Below are positions 11,508-20,599 of a stretch of 64,000 nt of DNA, piece after piece. The notes beneath the pieces are model-generated. The model had not been told where the DNA came from. It ran no database searches and was given only the letters and a program-made list of their open reading frames with translations. Within the stretch, counting starts at the first letter, position 1, and the number at the start of each line of letters is the position of its first letter. Location: positions 31,147,319 through 31,211,318 of the forward strand of contig NC_089236.1 in the NCBI RefSeq assembly GCF_963924675.1, in the 5' to 3' direction. Position numbers and translations under genes: made by a program. This stretch comes from Phocoena phocoena (Eukaryota > Chordata > Mammalia > Artiodactyla > Phocoenidae).

Positions 11508-11552
11508 GGATATAATTTTTAATGTGTTTACTGAGCTTAGGATATAATTTTT
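11508..11552 (+). repeat. L1 left target site with pre-existing tandem duplication
   Basis: 'ggatataatttttaatgtgt' starts at 11508 and again at 11540. The second copy ('aggatataattttt', 11539-11552) directly abuts the L1 tail and matches the right target site 19153-19166 exactly. The right flank continues as 'aatgtgtttactgag', as does the first left copy. The empty site therefore probably held two tandem copies of about 32 bp, and the L1 inserted into the second. Confidence 0.75.
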
Positions 11553-11564
11553 TTTTTAAACATC

Positions 11565-11570
11565 TTTATT
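11565..11570 (-). terminator. L1 polyadenylation signal AATAAA
   Basis: 'tttatt' on the plus strand reads AATAAA on the minus strand, 12 bases before the A tail begins (T tract ending 11557 on the plus strand). This is the usual position for the L1 3' end in cetartiodactyls. Confidence 0.8.
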
Positions 11571-11670
11571 GGGGTATAATTGCTTTACAATGGTGTATTA
11601 GTTTCTGCTTTATAACAAAGTGAATCAACTATACATATACATACGTTCCCATATGTCTTCCCTCTTGCAT

Positions 11671-11703
11671 CTCCCACCCTCCCACTCTCCCCATCCCGCC
11701 CTT
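11671..11703 (-). promoter_or_regulatory. G-rich tract of L1 3'UTR (potential G-quadruplex)
   Basis: The minus strand has six runs of three or four G separated by one to five bases (C runs at 11673, 11677, 11681, 11689, 11695 and 11699 on the plus strand). A polypurine G-rich tract is a known feature of mammalian L1 3'UTRs and can fold into a quadruplex. The same tract is seen in the L1 fragment at 20387-20416. Confidence 0.7.
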
Positions 11704-11924
11704 CCAGGCTGTCACAAAGCACCGAGCTAATATCCCTGTGCCTTGCGGCTGCTTCCCCGCAGCTAAATACCTTACTACGTTTGTTAGTGTGTATATGTCC
11801 ATGACTCTCTCTCGCCCTGTCAAAACTCACCCTTCCCCCTCCCCATATCCTCAAGTCCGTTCTCCAGTAGGTCTGCGTCTTTATTCCTGTCTTACCCCTA
11901 GGTTCTTCATGACATTTTTTTCCC

Positions 11925-14900
11925 TTAAATTCCATATATATGTGTTAGCATACGGTATTTGTCTTTTTCTTTCTGACTTACTTCACTCTGTATGACAGAC
12001 TCTAGGTCTATCCATCTCATTACAAATAGCTCAATTTCATTTCTTTTTAAGGCTGAGTAATATTCCATTGTGTATATGTGCCACATCTTCTTTATCCATT
12101 CATCCAATGATGGGCGCTTAGGTTGTTTCCATCTCCGGGCTATTGTAAATATAGCTGCAATGAACATTTTGGTACATGACTCTTTTTGAATTTTGGTTTT
12201 CTCAGGGTATATGCCCAGTAGTGGGATTGCTGGGTCATATGGTAATTCTATTTGTAGTTTTTTAAGGAACCTCCATACTGTTCTCCATAGTGGCTGAACC
12301 ATTTCACATTCCCACCAGCAGTGCAAGAGGGTCCCCTTTTCTCCACACCCTCTCCAGCATTTATTGTTTATAGATTTTTTGATGATGGCCATTCTGACTG
12401 GTGTGAGATGATATCTCATTGTAGTTTTGATTTGCATTTCTCTAATGATTAATGATGTTGAGCATTCTTTCATGTGTTTGTTGGCATTCTGTATATCTTC
12501 TTTGGAGAAATGTCTATTTAGGTCTTCTGCCCATTTTTGGATGGGGTTGTTTGTTTTTTTGTTATAGAGCTTCATGAGCTGCTTGTAAATTTTGGAGATT
12601 AATCCTTTGTCAGTTGCTTCATTTGCAAATGTTTTCTCCCATTCTGAGGGTTGTGTTTTGGTCTTGATTATGGTTTCCTTTGCTGTGCAAAAGCTTTGAA
12701 GTTTCATTAGGTCCCATTTGTTTATTTTTGTTTTTATTTCCATTACTCTAGGAGGTGGGTCAGAAAGGATCTTGCTGTGATTTATGTCATAGAGTGTTCT
12801 TCCTATGTTTTCTTCTAAGAGTTTGATAGTTTCTGGCCTTACATTTAGGTCTTTAATCCATTTTGAGCTTATTTTTGTGTATGGTGTTAGGCAGTGATCT
12901 AATCTCATACTTTTACATGTACCTGTCCAGTTTTCCCAGCACCATTTATTGAAGAGGCTGTCCTTTCTCCACTGTATATTCCTGCCTCCTTTATCAAAGA
13001 TAAGGTGTCCATATGTGCGTGGGTTTATCTCTGGGCTTTCTATCCTGTTCCACTGATCTATCTTTCTGTTTTTGTGCCAGTACCATACTGTCTTGATTAC
13101 TGTTTCTTTGTAATATAGTCTGAAGTCAGGGAGCCTGATTCCTCCAGCTCCTTTGTTCGTTCTCAAGATTGCTTTGGCTATTCGGGGTCTTTTGTGTTTC
13201 CATACAAATTGCGAAATTTTTTGTTCTAGTTCTGTGAAAAATGCCAGTGGTAGTTTGATAGGGATTGCATTGAATCTGTAGATTGCTTTGGGTAGTAGAG
13301 TCATTTTCACAATGTTGATTCTTCCCATCCAAGAACATGGTATATCTCTCCATCTATTTGTATCATCTTTAATTTCTTTCATCAGTGTCTTATAATTTTC
13401 TGCATACAGGTCTTTCATCTCCTTAGGTAGGTTTATTCCTAGATATTTTATTCTTTTTGTTGCAATGGTAAATGGGAGTGTTTTCTTGATTTCACTTTCA
13501 GATTTTTCATCATTAGTATATAGGAATGCCAGAGATTTCTGTGCATTAATTTTGTATCCTGCTACTTTACCAAATTCATTGATTAGCTCTAGTAGTTTTC
13601 TGGTAGCATCTTTAGGATTCTCTATGTATAGTATCATGTCATCTGCAAACAGTGACAGCTTTACTTCTTCTTTTCCGATTTGGATTCCTTTTATTTCCTT
13701 TTCTTCTCTGATTGCTGTGGCTAAAACTTCCAAAACTATGTTGAATAAGAGTGGTGAGAGTGGGCAACCTTGTCTTGTTCCTGATCTTAGTGGAAATGCT
13801 TTCAGTTTTTCACCATTGAGGATGATGTTTGCTGTGGGCTTGTCATATATGGCCTTTATTATGTTGAGGAAAGTTCCCTCTATGCCTACTTTCTGGAGGG
13901 TTTTTATCATAAATGGGTGTTGAATTTTGTCGAAAGCTTTCTCTGCATCTATTGAGATGATCATATGGTTTTTCTCCTTCAATTTGTTAATATGGTTTAT
14001 CACATTGATAGATTTGCGTATATTGAAGAATACTTGCATTCCTAGAATAAACCCCACTTGATCATGGTGTATGATCCTTTTAATGTGCTGTTGGGTTCTG
14101 TTTGCTGGTATTTTGTTGAGGATTTTTGCATCTATGTTCATCAGTGATATTGGCCTGTAGTTTTCTTTCTTTGTGACATCCTTGTCTGGTTTTGGTATCA
14201 AGGTGATGGTGGCCTCGTAGAAGGAATTTGGGAGTGTTCCTCCCTCTGCTATATTTTGGAAGAGTTCGAGAAGGATAGGTGTTAGCTCTTCTCTAAACAT
14301 CTGATAGAATTCACCTGTGAAGCCATCTGGTCCTGAGCTTTTGTTTGTTGGAAGGTTTTTAATCACAGTTTCAATTTCAGTGCTTGTGACTGGTCTGTTC
14401 ATATTTTCTATTTCTTCCTGATTCAGTCTTGGCAGGTTGTGCATTTCTAAGAATTTGTCCATTTCTTCCAGATTGTCCATTTTATTGGCATAGAGTTTCT
14501 TGTAGTAATCTCTCATGATTTTTTTTATTTCTGCAGTGTCAGTTGTTACTTCTCCTTTTTCATTTCTAATTCTATTGATTTGAGTCTTCTCCCTTTTTTT
14601 CTTGATGAGTCTGGCTAGCGATTTATCTATTTTGTTTATCTTCTCAATGAACTAGCTTTTAGTTTTATTGATCTTTGCTATCGTCTCCTTCATTTCTTTT
14701 TCATTTATTTCTGATCTGATTTTTATGATTTATTTCCTTCTGCTAGCTTTGGGGTTTTTTTGTTCTTCTTTCTCTAATTACTTGAGGTGCAAGGTTAGGT
14801 TGTTTATTCGAGATGTTTCCTGCTTCTTAAGGTGGGCTTGTATTGCTATAAACTTCCCCCTTAGAACTGCTTTTGCTGCATCCCATAGGTTTTGGGTCGT

Positions 14901-15743
14901 TGTGTCTCCATTGTCATTTGTTTCTAGGTATTTTTTTATTTCCTCTTTGATTTCTTCAGTGATCACTTCATTATTAAGTAGTGTATTGTTTAGCCTCCAT
15001 GTGTTTGTATTTTTTACACATCTTTTCCTGTAATTGATATCTAGTCTCATGGCGTTGTGGTCAGAAAAGATACTTGATACAATTTCAGTTTTCTTAAATT
15101 TACCAAGGCTTGATTTGTGACCCAAGGTATGATCTATCCTGGAGAATGTTCCATGAGCACTTGAGAAAAATGTGTATTCTGTTGTTTTTGGATGGAGTGT
15201 CCTATAAATATCAATTAAGTCCATCTTGTTTAATGTATCATTTAAAGCTTGTGTTTCCTTATTTATTTTCATTTTGGATGATCTGTCCATGGGTGAAAGT
15301 GGGGTGTTAAAGTCCCCTACTATGAATGTGTTACTGTCGATCTCCCCTTTTATGGTTGTTAGTATTTGCCTTATGTATTGAGGTGCTCCTATGTTGGGTG
15401 CATAAATATTTACAATTGTTATATCTTCTTCTTGGATCGATCCCTTGATCATTATGTAGTGTCCTTCTTTGTCCCTTTTAATAGTCCTTATTTTAAAGTC
15501 TATTTTGTCTGATATGAGAATTGATACTCCAGCTTTCATGTGGTTTCCATTTGCATGGAATACCTTTTTCCGTCCCCTTACTTTCAGTCTGTATGTGTGT
15601 CTAGGTCTGAAGTGGGTCTCTTGTAGACAGCATATATAAGGGTCTTGTTTTTGTATCCATTCAGCCAATCTGTGTCTTTTGGTGGGAGCATTTAGTCCAT
15701 TTACATTTAAGGTAATTATCGATATGTATGTTCCTATTCCCAT
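11925..15743 (-). pseudogene. L1 ORF2 (endonuclease/reverse transcriptase), three nonsense codons
   Basis: One continuous frame of 1,272 codons, the usual ORF2p length, broken by stops at 14778-14780, 14730-14732 and 14652-14654. The first 321 codons encode the APE-like endonuclease: E42 in LQETHF, D144 and N146 in GDFN, D205 in RID, and D228-H229 in SDHN match the family's catalytic positions. The long downstream frame (from an ATG at 14516) holds the Z region ([10 protein letters not shown]), reverse transcriptase with D599 in SIDAEKAFD and FADD at 699-702, and the cysteine-rich C-terminus ([18 protein letters not shown]). ORF2p nicks DNA and primes reverse transcription of L1 and SINE RNA. 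Here translation would stop after the endonuclease. No frameshift separates the two halves. Confidence 0.95.
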
Positions 15744-15815
15744 TTTGTATATTGTTTTGGGTTTGCTATTGTTGGTCTTTTCCTTCTCTTGTGTTTCTTG
15801 CCTAGAGAAGTTCCT

Positions 15816-16694
15816 TTAGCACTTGTTTAAAGCTGGTTTGGTGGTGCTGAACTCTCTCAGCTTTTGCTTGTCTGTAAAGGTTTTAATTTCTCCATCAAAT
15901 GTGAATGAGATCCTTGCTGGGTAGAGTAGTCTTGGTTGCAGGCTTTTCTCCTTCATCACTTTCAGTATGTCCTGCCACTCCCTTCTGGCTTGTAGGGTTT
16001 CTGCTGAGAGATCAGCTGTTAACCTTATGGGGATTCCCTTGTGTGTTATTTGTTGTTTTTCCCTTGCTGCTTTTAATATGCTTTCTTTGTATTTAATTTT
16101 TGACAGTTTGATTAATATGTGTCTTGGCGTGTTTCTCCTTGTGTTTATCCTGTATGGGACTCTCTGTGCTTCCTGGACTTGATTAACTATTTCCTTTCCC
16201 AAATTAGGGAAGTTTTCAACTATAATCTCTTCAAATATTTTCTCAGTCCCTTTCTTTCTTTCTTCTTCTTCTGGAACCCCTATAATTCGAATGTTGGTGC
16301 ATTTCATGTTGTCCCAGAGGTCTCTGAGACTGTCCTCAGTTCTTTTCATTCTTTTTTCTTTATTCTGCTCTGCAGTAGTTACTTCCACTACTTTGTCTTC
16401 CAGGTCACTTATCCGTTCTTTTGCCTCAGTTATTCTGCTATTGATCCTATCTAGAGTGATTTTAATTTCATTTATTGCATTGTTCATCGTTGCTTGTTTC
16501 ATCTTTAGTTCTTGTAGGTCCTTGTTAACTGTTTCTTGCATTTTGTCCATTCTACTTCCAAGATTTCGGGTCATCCTTACTATCATTATTCTGAATTCTT
16601 TTTCAGATAGATTGCCTATTTCCTCTTCATTTGTTAGGTCTGGTGGGTTTTTATCTTGCTCCTTCATCTGCTGTGTGTTTTTCTGTCTTCTCAT
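15816..16694 (-). CDS. L1 ORF1 protein (RNA-binding chaperone), open
   Basis: 292-residue frame with the ORF1p layout. A charged N-terminus is followed by a heptad-rich coiled coil (about residues 30-130) that would trimerise the protein. An RRM-like domain begins with NIRIIGVPE at 134-142. The basic C-terminal domain contains RNTPRHILIKL (187-197), REKQQITHKGIPIRLTADLS (211-230) and YPARISF (258-264). The family binds L1 RNA in the cytoplasm, forms the RNP and acts as a nucleic-acid chaperone. The start at 16694 lies in 'agcaaaatgag', the expected ORF1 start context after the 5'UTR. The stop is 72 bases before ORF2, which fits a bicistronic RNA with re-initiation. No disabling mutation is visible. 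Confidence 0.92.
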   Translation of the reverse strand: MRRQKNTQQMKEQDKNPPDLTNEEEIGNLSEKEFRIMIVRMTRNLGSRMDKMQETVNKDLQELKMKQATMNNAINEIKITLDRINSRITEAKERISDLEDKVVEVTTAEQNKEKRMKRTEDSLRDLWDNMKCTNIRIIGVPEEEERKKGTEKIFEEIIVENFPNLGKEIVNQVQEAQRVPYRINTRRNTPRHILIKLSKIKYKESILKAAREKQQITHKGIPIRLTADLSAETLQARREWQDILKVMKEKSLQPRLLYPARISFTFDGEIKTFTDKQKLREFSTTKPALNKC

Positions 16695-17224
16695 TTTGCT
16701 TATCTTACTGTGTTTGGGGTCTCCTTTTTGCAGGCTGCACTTTCGTAGTTCCCGTTGTTTTTTATGTCTGTCTCCAGTGGCTAAGGTTGTTTCAGTGGGT
16801 TGTGTAGGCTTCCTGGTGGAGGGGACTAGTGCCTGGGTTGTGCTGGATGAGGCTGGATCTTGTCTCTCTAGTGGGCAGGTTCACGTCTGGTGGTGTGTTT
16901 TGGGGTGTCTGTGGCCTTATTATGATTTTAGGCAGCCTCTCTGCTAATGGGTGGGGTTGTGTTCCTGTTTTGCTAGTTGTTTGGCATAGGTTGTCCAGCA
17001 CTGTGGCTTGCTGGTCGTTGAGTGAAGCTGGGTGCTGGTGTTAAGATGGAGGTCTCTGGGAGATTTCCACCGTTTAATATTATGTGGAGCTGGGAGGTCT
17101 CTTGTTGACCAGTGTCCTGAAGTTGGCTCTCCTACCTCAGAGGCAGAGCCCTGACTCCTGGCTGGAGCACCAAGAGCCTTTCATCCACACGGCTCAGAAT
17201 AAAAGGGAGAAAAAGTAGAGAGAA

Positions 17225-17360
17225 TTAGTAGAAGTATGAGTAAAGAAAGAAGGAAAGGAGGAAAGGAAGGAAGGAAGAAAGAAGCAAAGAAGGAAAGAAA
17301 GGAGGGAGGGAGGGAGGGAGGGAGGAAGGAAGGAAGGAGGGAAAGAAGGAAAAAAGACAG
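17225..17360. repeat. GGAA/GAAA-rich purine tract
   Basis: Imperfect (GGAA)n, (GAAA)n and (GGGA)n runs on the plus strand inside the L1 5'UTR. A shorter similar run recurs at 17600-17635, one at the start of each duplicated block. Prone to length change. Confidence 0.85.
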
Positions 17361-17870
17361 AAAGATGATATAGTAAAAGTAAAATAAAGTATAATATAGT
17401 TATTGAATTAAAAAATATTTAGAAGAAAAAAAAAGGGGACGGATAGAACCTTAGGACAAATGTTGGAAGCAAAGCTATACAGAGAAAATCTTACACAGAA
17501 GCATACACATACACGTTCACAAAAAGAGGTAAAGGGGGAAAAATCATAAATCCTGCTCCCAGAGACCACCTCCTTAATTTGGGGTGATTCGTTGTCTAAA
17601 GGAGGGAAGGAAGGAAGGAAAGAAAGAAAGAACGAAAGTAAAGTATAATAAAGTTATTACAATTAAACTTAATTATTAAGAAAAAGAATTTTTTAAAAAA
17701 AATCATGGACGGATAGAGCCCTAGGACAAATGGTGGAAGCAAGAGTATACAGACAAGATCTCACACAGAAGCATACACGTACACATTCACATAAAGAGGA
17801 AAAGGGAAAAGAATCATAGATCTCGCTCCTAAATTCCCCCTCTTCAATTTGGGATCATTCCTTGTCTATT
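17361..17870 (-). repeat. Tandem duplication of about 270 bp in L1 5'UTR
   Basis: Two diverged copies. Copy 1 is about 17361-17600 and copy 2 about 17630-17870. Anchors 270 bases apart are 'ggacggataga' (17437 and 17707), then 'cacagaagcatacac' and 'tcctta/ttcaatttgggg/at' in both. The copies differ at many sites, so the duplication predates this insertion or is typical of the subfamily. Confidence 0.75.
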
Positions 17871-18372
17871 CAGGTATTCCACAGATGCAGGGTATATCAA
17901 GTTGATTGTGGAGCTTTAATCCGCTGCTTCTGTGGCTGCTGGGAGAGATTTCGCTTTCTCTTATTTGTTCTCACAGCTCACAGGAGCTCAGCTTTGGATT
18001 TGGCCCTGCCTCTGCGTGTAGGTCGCTGGAGGGCGTCTGTTTTTTCGCTCAGACAGGACGGGGTTAAAGGAGCCGCTGATTCGGGGTCTCCGGCTCACTC
18101 AGGCCAGGGGTTGGGGGATGGGGGAAGGAGGGGCACTGCGTGCGGGGCGGGCCTGCGGCGGCAGAGGCACCGTGACGTTGCGGCAGAGGCCGGCGTGACG
18201 TTGCACCAGCCTGAGGCCCGCCGTGCGTTGTCCCGGGGAAGTTGTCCCTGGATCCCGGGAACCTGGCAGTGGCGGGCTGCACAGGCTCCGCGAAAGAGGG
18301 GTGTGGAGAGTGACCTGTGCTCGCACACAGGCCCCTTGGTGGCGGCAGCAGCAGCCTTAGCGTCTCCCGCCC

Positions 18373-18496
18373 GTCTCTGGGGTCCGCGGTTTTAGCCGCG
18401 GCTCGCACCTGTCTCTGGGGTTCGCGCTTTCAGCCGCGGCTCGCGCCCGTCTCTGGGGTTCGCGCTTTTAGCCGCGGCTCATGCCCGTCTCTGGAG
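18373..18496 (-). repeat. 38-bp tandem repeat, three full units plus partial, in L1 5'UTR
   Basis: Units start at 18373, 18411 and 18449 with 'gtctctgggg', and a fourth partial unit starts at 18487. Each contains 'agccgcggctcg' or a close variant. The corresponding part of the older L1 (around 8930-8970) shows no such array. It resembles the way some mammalian L1 promoters grow by tandem monomers. Confidence 0.9.
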
Positions 18497-19130
18497 ATCC
18501 TTTAAGCAGCGCTCTTAAACCCCTCTCCTCGCGCACCAGGAAACAAAGAGGGAAGAAAAAGTCTCTTGCCTCTTCGGCAGGTGCAGGCTTTTCCCCGAAC
18601 TCCCTCCCGGCTAGTCGTGGTGCACTAACCCCTTCAGGCTATGTTCAAGCCGCCAACCCCAGTCCTCTCCCTGAGCTCCGTCCAAAACCAAAACCCGAGC
18701 CTCAGCTCGCAGCCCCGCCCGCCCCGGCGGGTGAACAGACAAGCCTCTCGGGTTGGTGAGTGCTGGTCGGCACCGATCGTCTGTTCAGGAATCTCCCCGC
18801 TTTGCCCTCCGCACCCGTCGCTGTGCACTACTCCGCGGTCCCGAAACTCCCCCCTCCGCCTCCCGCAGTCTCCGCCCGTGGAGGGGCTTCCTAGTGTGTG
18901 GAAACTTTTCCTCCTTCACAGCTCCCTCCCACTGGTGCAGGTGCCGTCCTTATTCTTTTGTCTCTGTTTTTTTCTTTTGCCCTACCCAGGTATGTGGGGA
19001 GTTTCTTGCCTTTTGGGAGCGCTGAGGTCTTCTGCCAGCCTTCAGTAGGAGTTCTGTAGGAGTTGTTCCACGTGTGGATGTATTTGTGGTGTATCCGTGG
19101 GGAGGAAGGCGATCTCCGCGTCTTAGTCTT

Positions 19131-19140
19131 CCGCCATCTT
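19131..19140 (-). promoter_or_regulatory. YY1-like site at the L1 5' terminus
   Basis: The minus strand reads AAGATGGCGG about 12 bases inside the element start. A YY1 site at this place sets the transcription start in primate L1. By analogy it should do so here, and the core is intact. Confidence 0.7.
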
Positions 19141-19152
19141 CAAGATCCCCTC

Positions 19153-19180
19153 AGGATATAATTTTTAATGTGTTTACTGA
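19153..19180 (+). repeat. L1 right target-site duplication and unduplicated flank
   Basis: 'aggatataattttt' (19153-19166) repeats 11539-11552 exactly. The following 'aatgtgtttactga' repeats the sequence after 11520, showing the older tandem unit at this locus. Confidence 0.85.
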
Positions 19181-20278
19181 GTTTTGTGTCAGATGTATTC
19201 TTGCTCATATCTAACTTTCTAGAAAAGTGAGTAATATTGGTACGAAGAGCAATGCACTTGGAGCCATACAGTTTTGGGGTTTGAATTCTAGCTTTATAAT
19301 TCATTATGCTCTTAATTTCATATTTTTGTTTCCATATCTACAACATGGTTCCAACATTATCTACCGTTTAGACTTAAATGACTAAGATAAAACATCCACA
19401 AAGTAAATATCGGAAATTCTGGCTCAAATTAAACATCCAAGGTATGCTACATTTTCTTTTAATGCTGTATTAATGTTTATTTTAATGTCTTATTAATGTT
19501 GTTTAATATCTTTTATCTCATATAATTTTTATTCATTCTAATATGCATCTCGTAACCACCATATCAGGTCTATAAGTTGAAATACTTTCTACAGAGTTTA
19601 ACATAAATTATTTTCCTTTTACAGAACACCTTCCTTTAAAAAGTTAAATCTTGTGGGGAAAGTTGGAATATAAATAAAAGTTCACTAATAACCTTTTTGA
19701 TCAGGGACTAAATTGCAACAAGTGTCTGTGCCTCTTGAAATCTCAGGGGAAAATGCTGATGATGGAACTTAGCCTGACTTGTAGAATTCAAGGGAGCACT
19801 ATAATCAGATAATATTCACTGTCTTGAACATAAATACAGGCAGTATAGTTCATGAAATATAGCTCCCAAAGGGAAAGTTTTATGAGGCTAAATACAAACT
19901 CTATTCCGTTCATTTATCATGACCAATTATTATTATTGTTATGCTGTCAAGAACCATTGGAAGCCACAAAACACATGCAAGTCACACTTCTAGTTTAAAT
20001 GACATATTCCAAAATACAGAGTCAGAATTCAATAGTGGCTTTTTAAAATTCAACTCACCCTCCCAGGATCCTCAAAGTGGTGTGGAAGATTGGTCTTCCA
20101 CTCTTAGTTAATGTGAGTGGAGATCCTCTTTTTGACAGCAGAGAGATGTCCACTGCTTATACTCAAGTTCCTACATCTTCTTGGATTGGCCACAGGCCTG
20201 GGCAGGCTCATCTTTTCAGGATCTTGGTAGAGATGGGAAGCACAATGAGGGCTGAATTTAGAGGATGGGAGCAATGAT
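19181..20278. other. Unique AT-rich sequence with a possible MIR remnant
   Basis: 19225-19440 has a MIR-like layout ('gagccatacagttttggggt', 'tgaattctagc'), a weak match on the plus strand. The rest is unassigned and contains no convincing exon. Confidence 0.35.
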
Positions 20279-20289
20279 GAAGTGCCGCC

Positions 20290-20598
20290 GCCCTGTTGCC
20301 TACACTACCAAACGTAAAATAGATAGCTAGTGGGAAGCAGCCGCTTAGCACAGGGAGATCAGCTCCAGGCTTTGTGACCACCTAGAGGGGTGGGATAGGG
20401 AGGGTGAGAGGGAGGGAGATGTAAGAGGGAAGAGATATGGGGACATATGTATGTGTATAACTGATTCACTTGGTTATAAAGCAGAAACTAACACACCATT
20501 TTAAAGCAATTATACTCCAATAAAGATGATAAATAAATAAGTAAATAAATAAACAAACAAACAAAGGGGAGAGAAAAAAAAAAAAAAAAGAAAGAAAA
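20290..20598 (+). mobile_element. 5'-truncated L1 3'UTR with A-rich tail
   Basis: Plus-strand copy of the L1 3'UTR: 'gggaagcagccgcttagcac', a G-rich tract at 20387-20416, 'aagcagaaactaacacacca', then 'ccaataaagatg' and a compound tail of (aaataaat)n, (aaac)n and A17. Only about 230 bp of element body remain, typical of aborted reverse transcription. No coding sequence. Confidence 0.9.
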
Positions 20599-20599
20599 C

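Larger units (their letters stand above)
11553..19152 (-). mobile_element. Full-length LINE-1 retrotransposon (7.6 kb)
   Basis: Autonomous non-LTR retrotransposon in minus orientation. From its start at 19152 it has a 5'UTR promoter of about 2.4 kb, ORF1 (16694-15816), a short spacer of 72 bp, ORF2 (15743-11925), and a 3'UTR with a G-rich tract, an AATAAA signal and a short A tail. A perfect 14-bp duplication flanks it (11539-11552, 19153-19166). CpGs in the 5'UTR are still numerous, ORF1 is open and ORF2 has no frameshift, so insertion is fairly recent on the scale of this window. Three nonsense codons in ORF2 make this copy non-autonomous as it stands. Confidence 0.95.
16695..19152 (-). promoter_or_regulatory. 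L1 5'UTR with internal Pol II promoter
   Basis: About 2.4 kb upstream of ORF1. The distal part (18000-18800) is strongly GC- and CpG-rich in contrast to the AT-rich surroundings and looks like a small CpG island. The proximal part contains purine-rich GGAA/GAAA repeats (17230-17360), which are potential ETS-site arrays. It also contains a duplicated block and a 38-bp tandem repeat, listed separately. Mammalian L1 5'UTRs drive their own transcription from the element start. Confidence 0.8.

Noticed and set aside
13465..13923. 152-aa plus-strand frame, and others at 14668-15033 and 16119-16947
   Set aside because: They are antisense shadows of L1 ORF2 and ORF1.
17862..19048. Long GC-rich frames (177, 135, 114 aa) resembling Pro/Arg/Ala-rich proteins
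   Set aside because: All lie in the L1 promoter region and overlap each other on both strands. Composition explains them.
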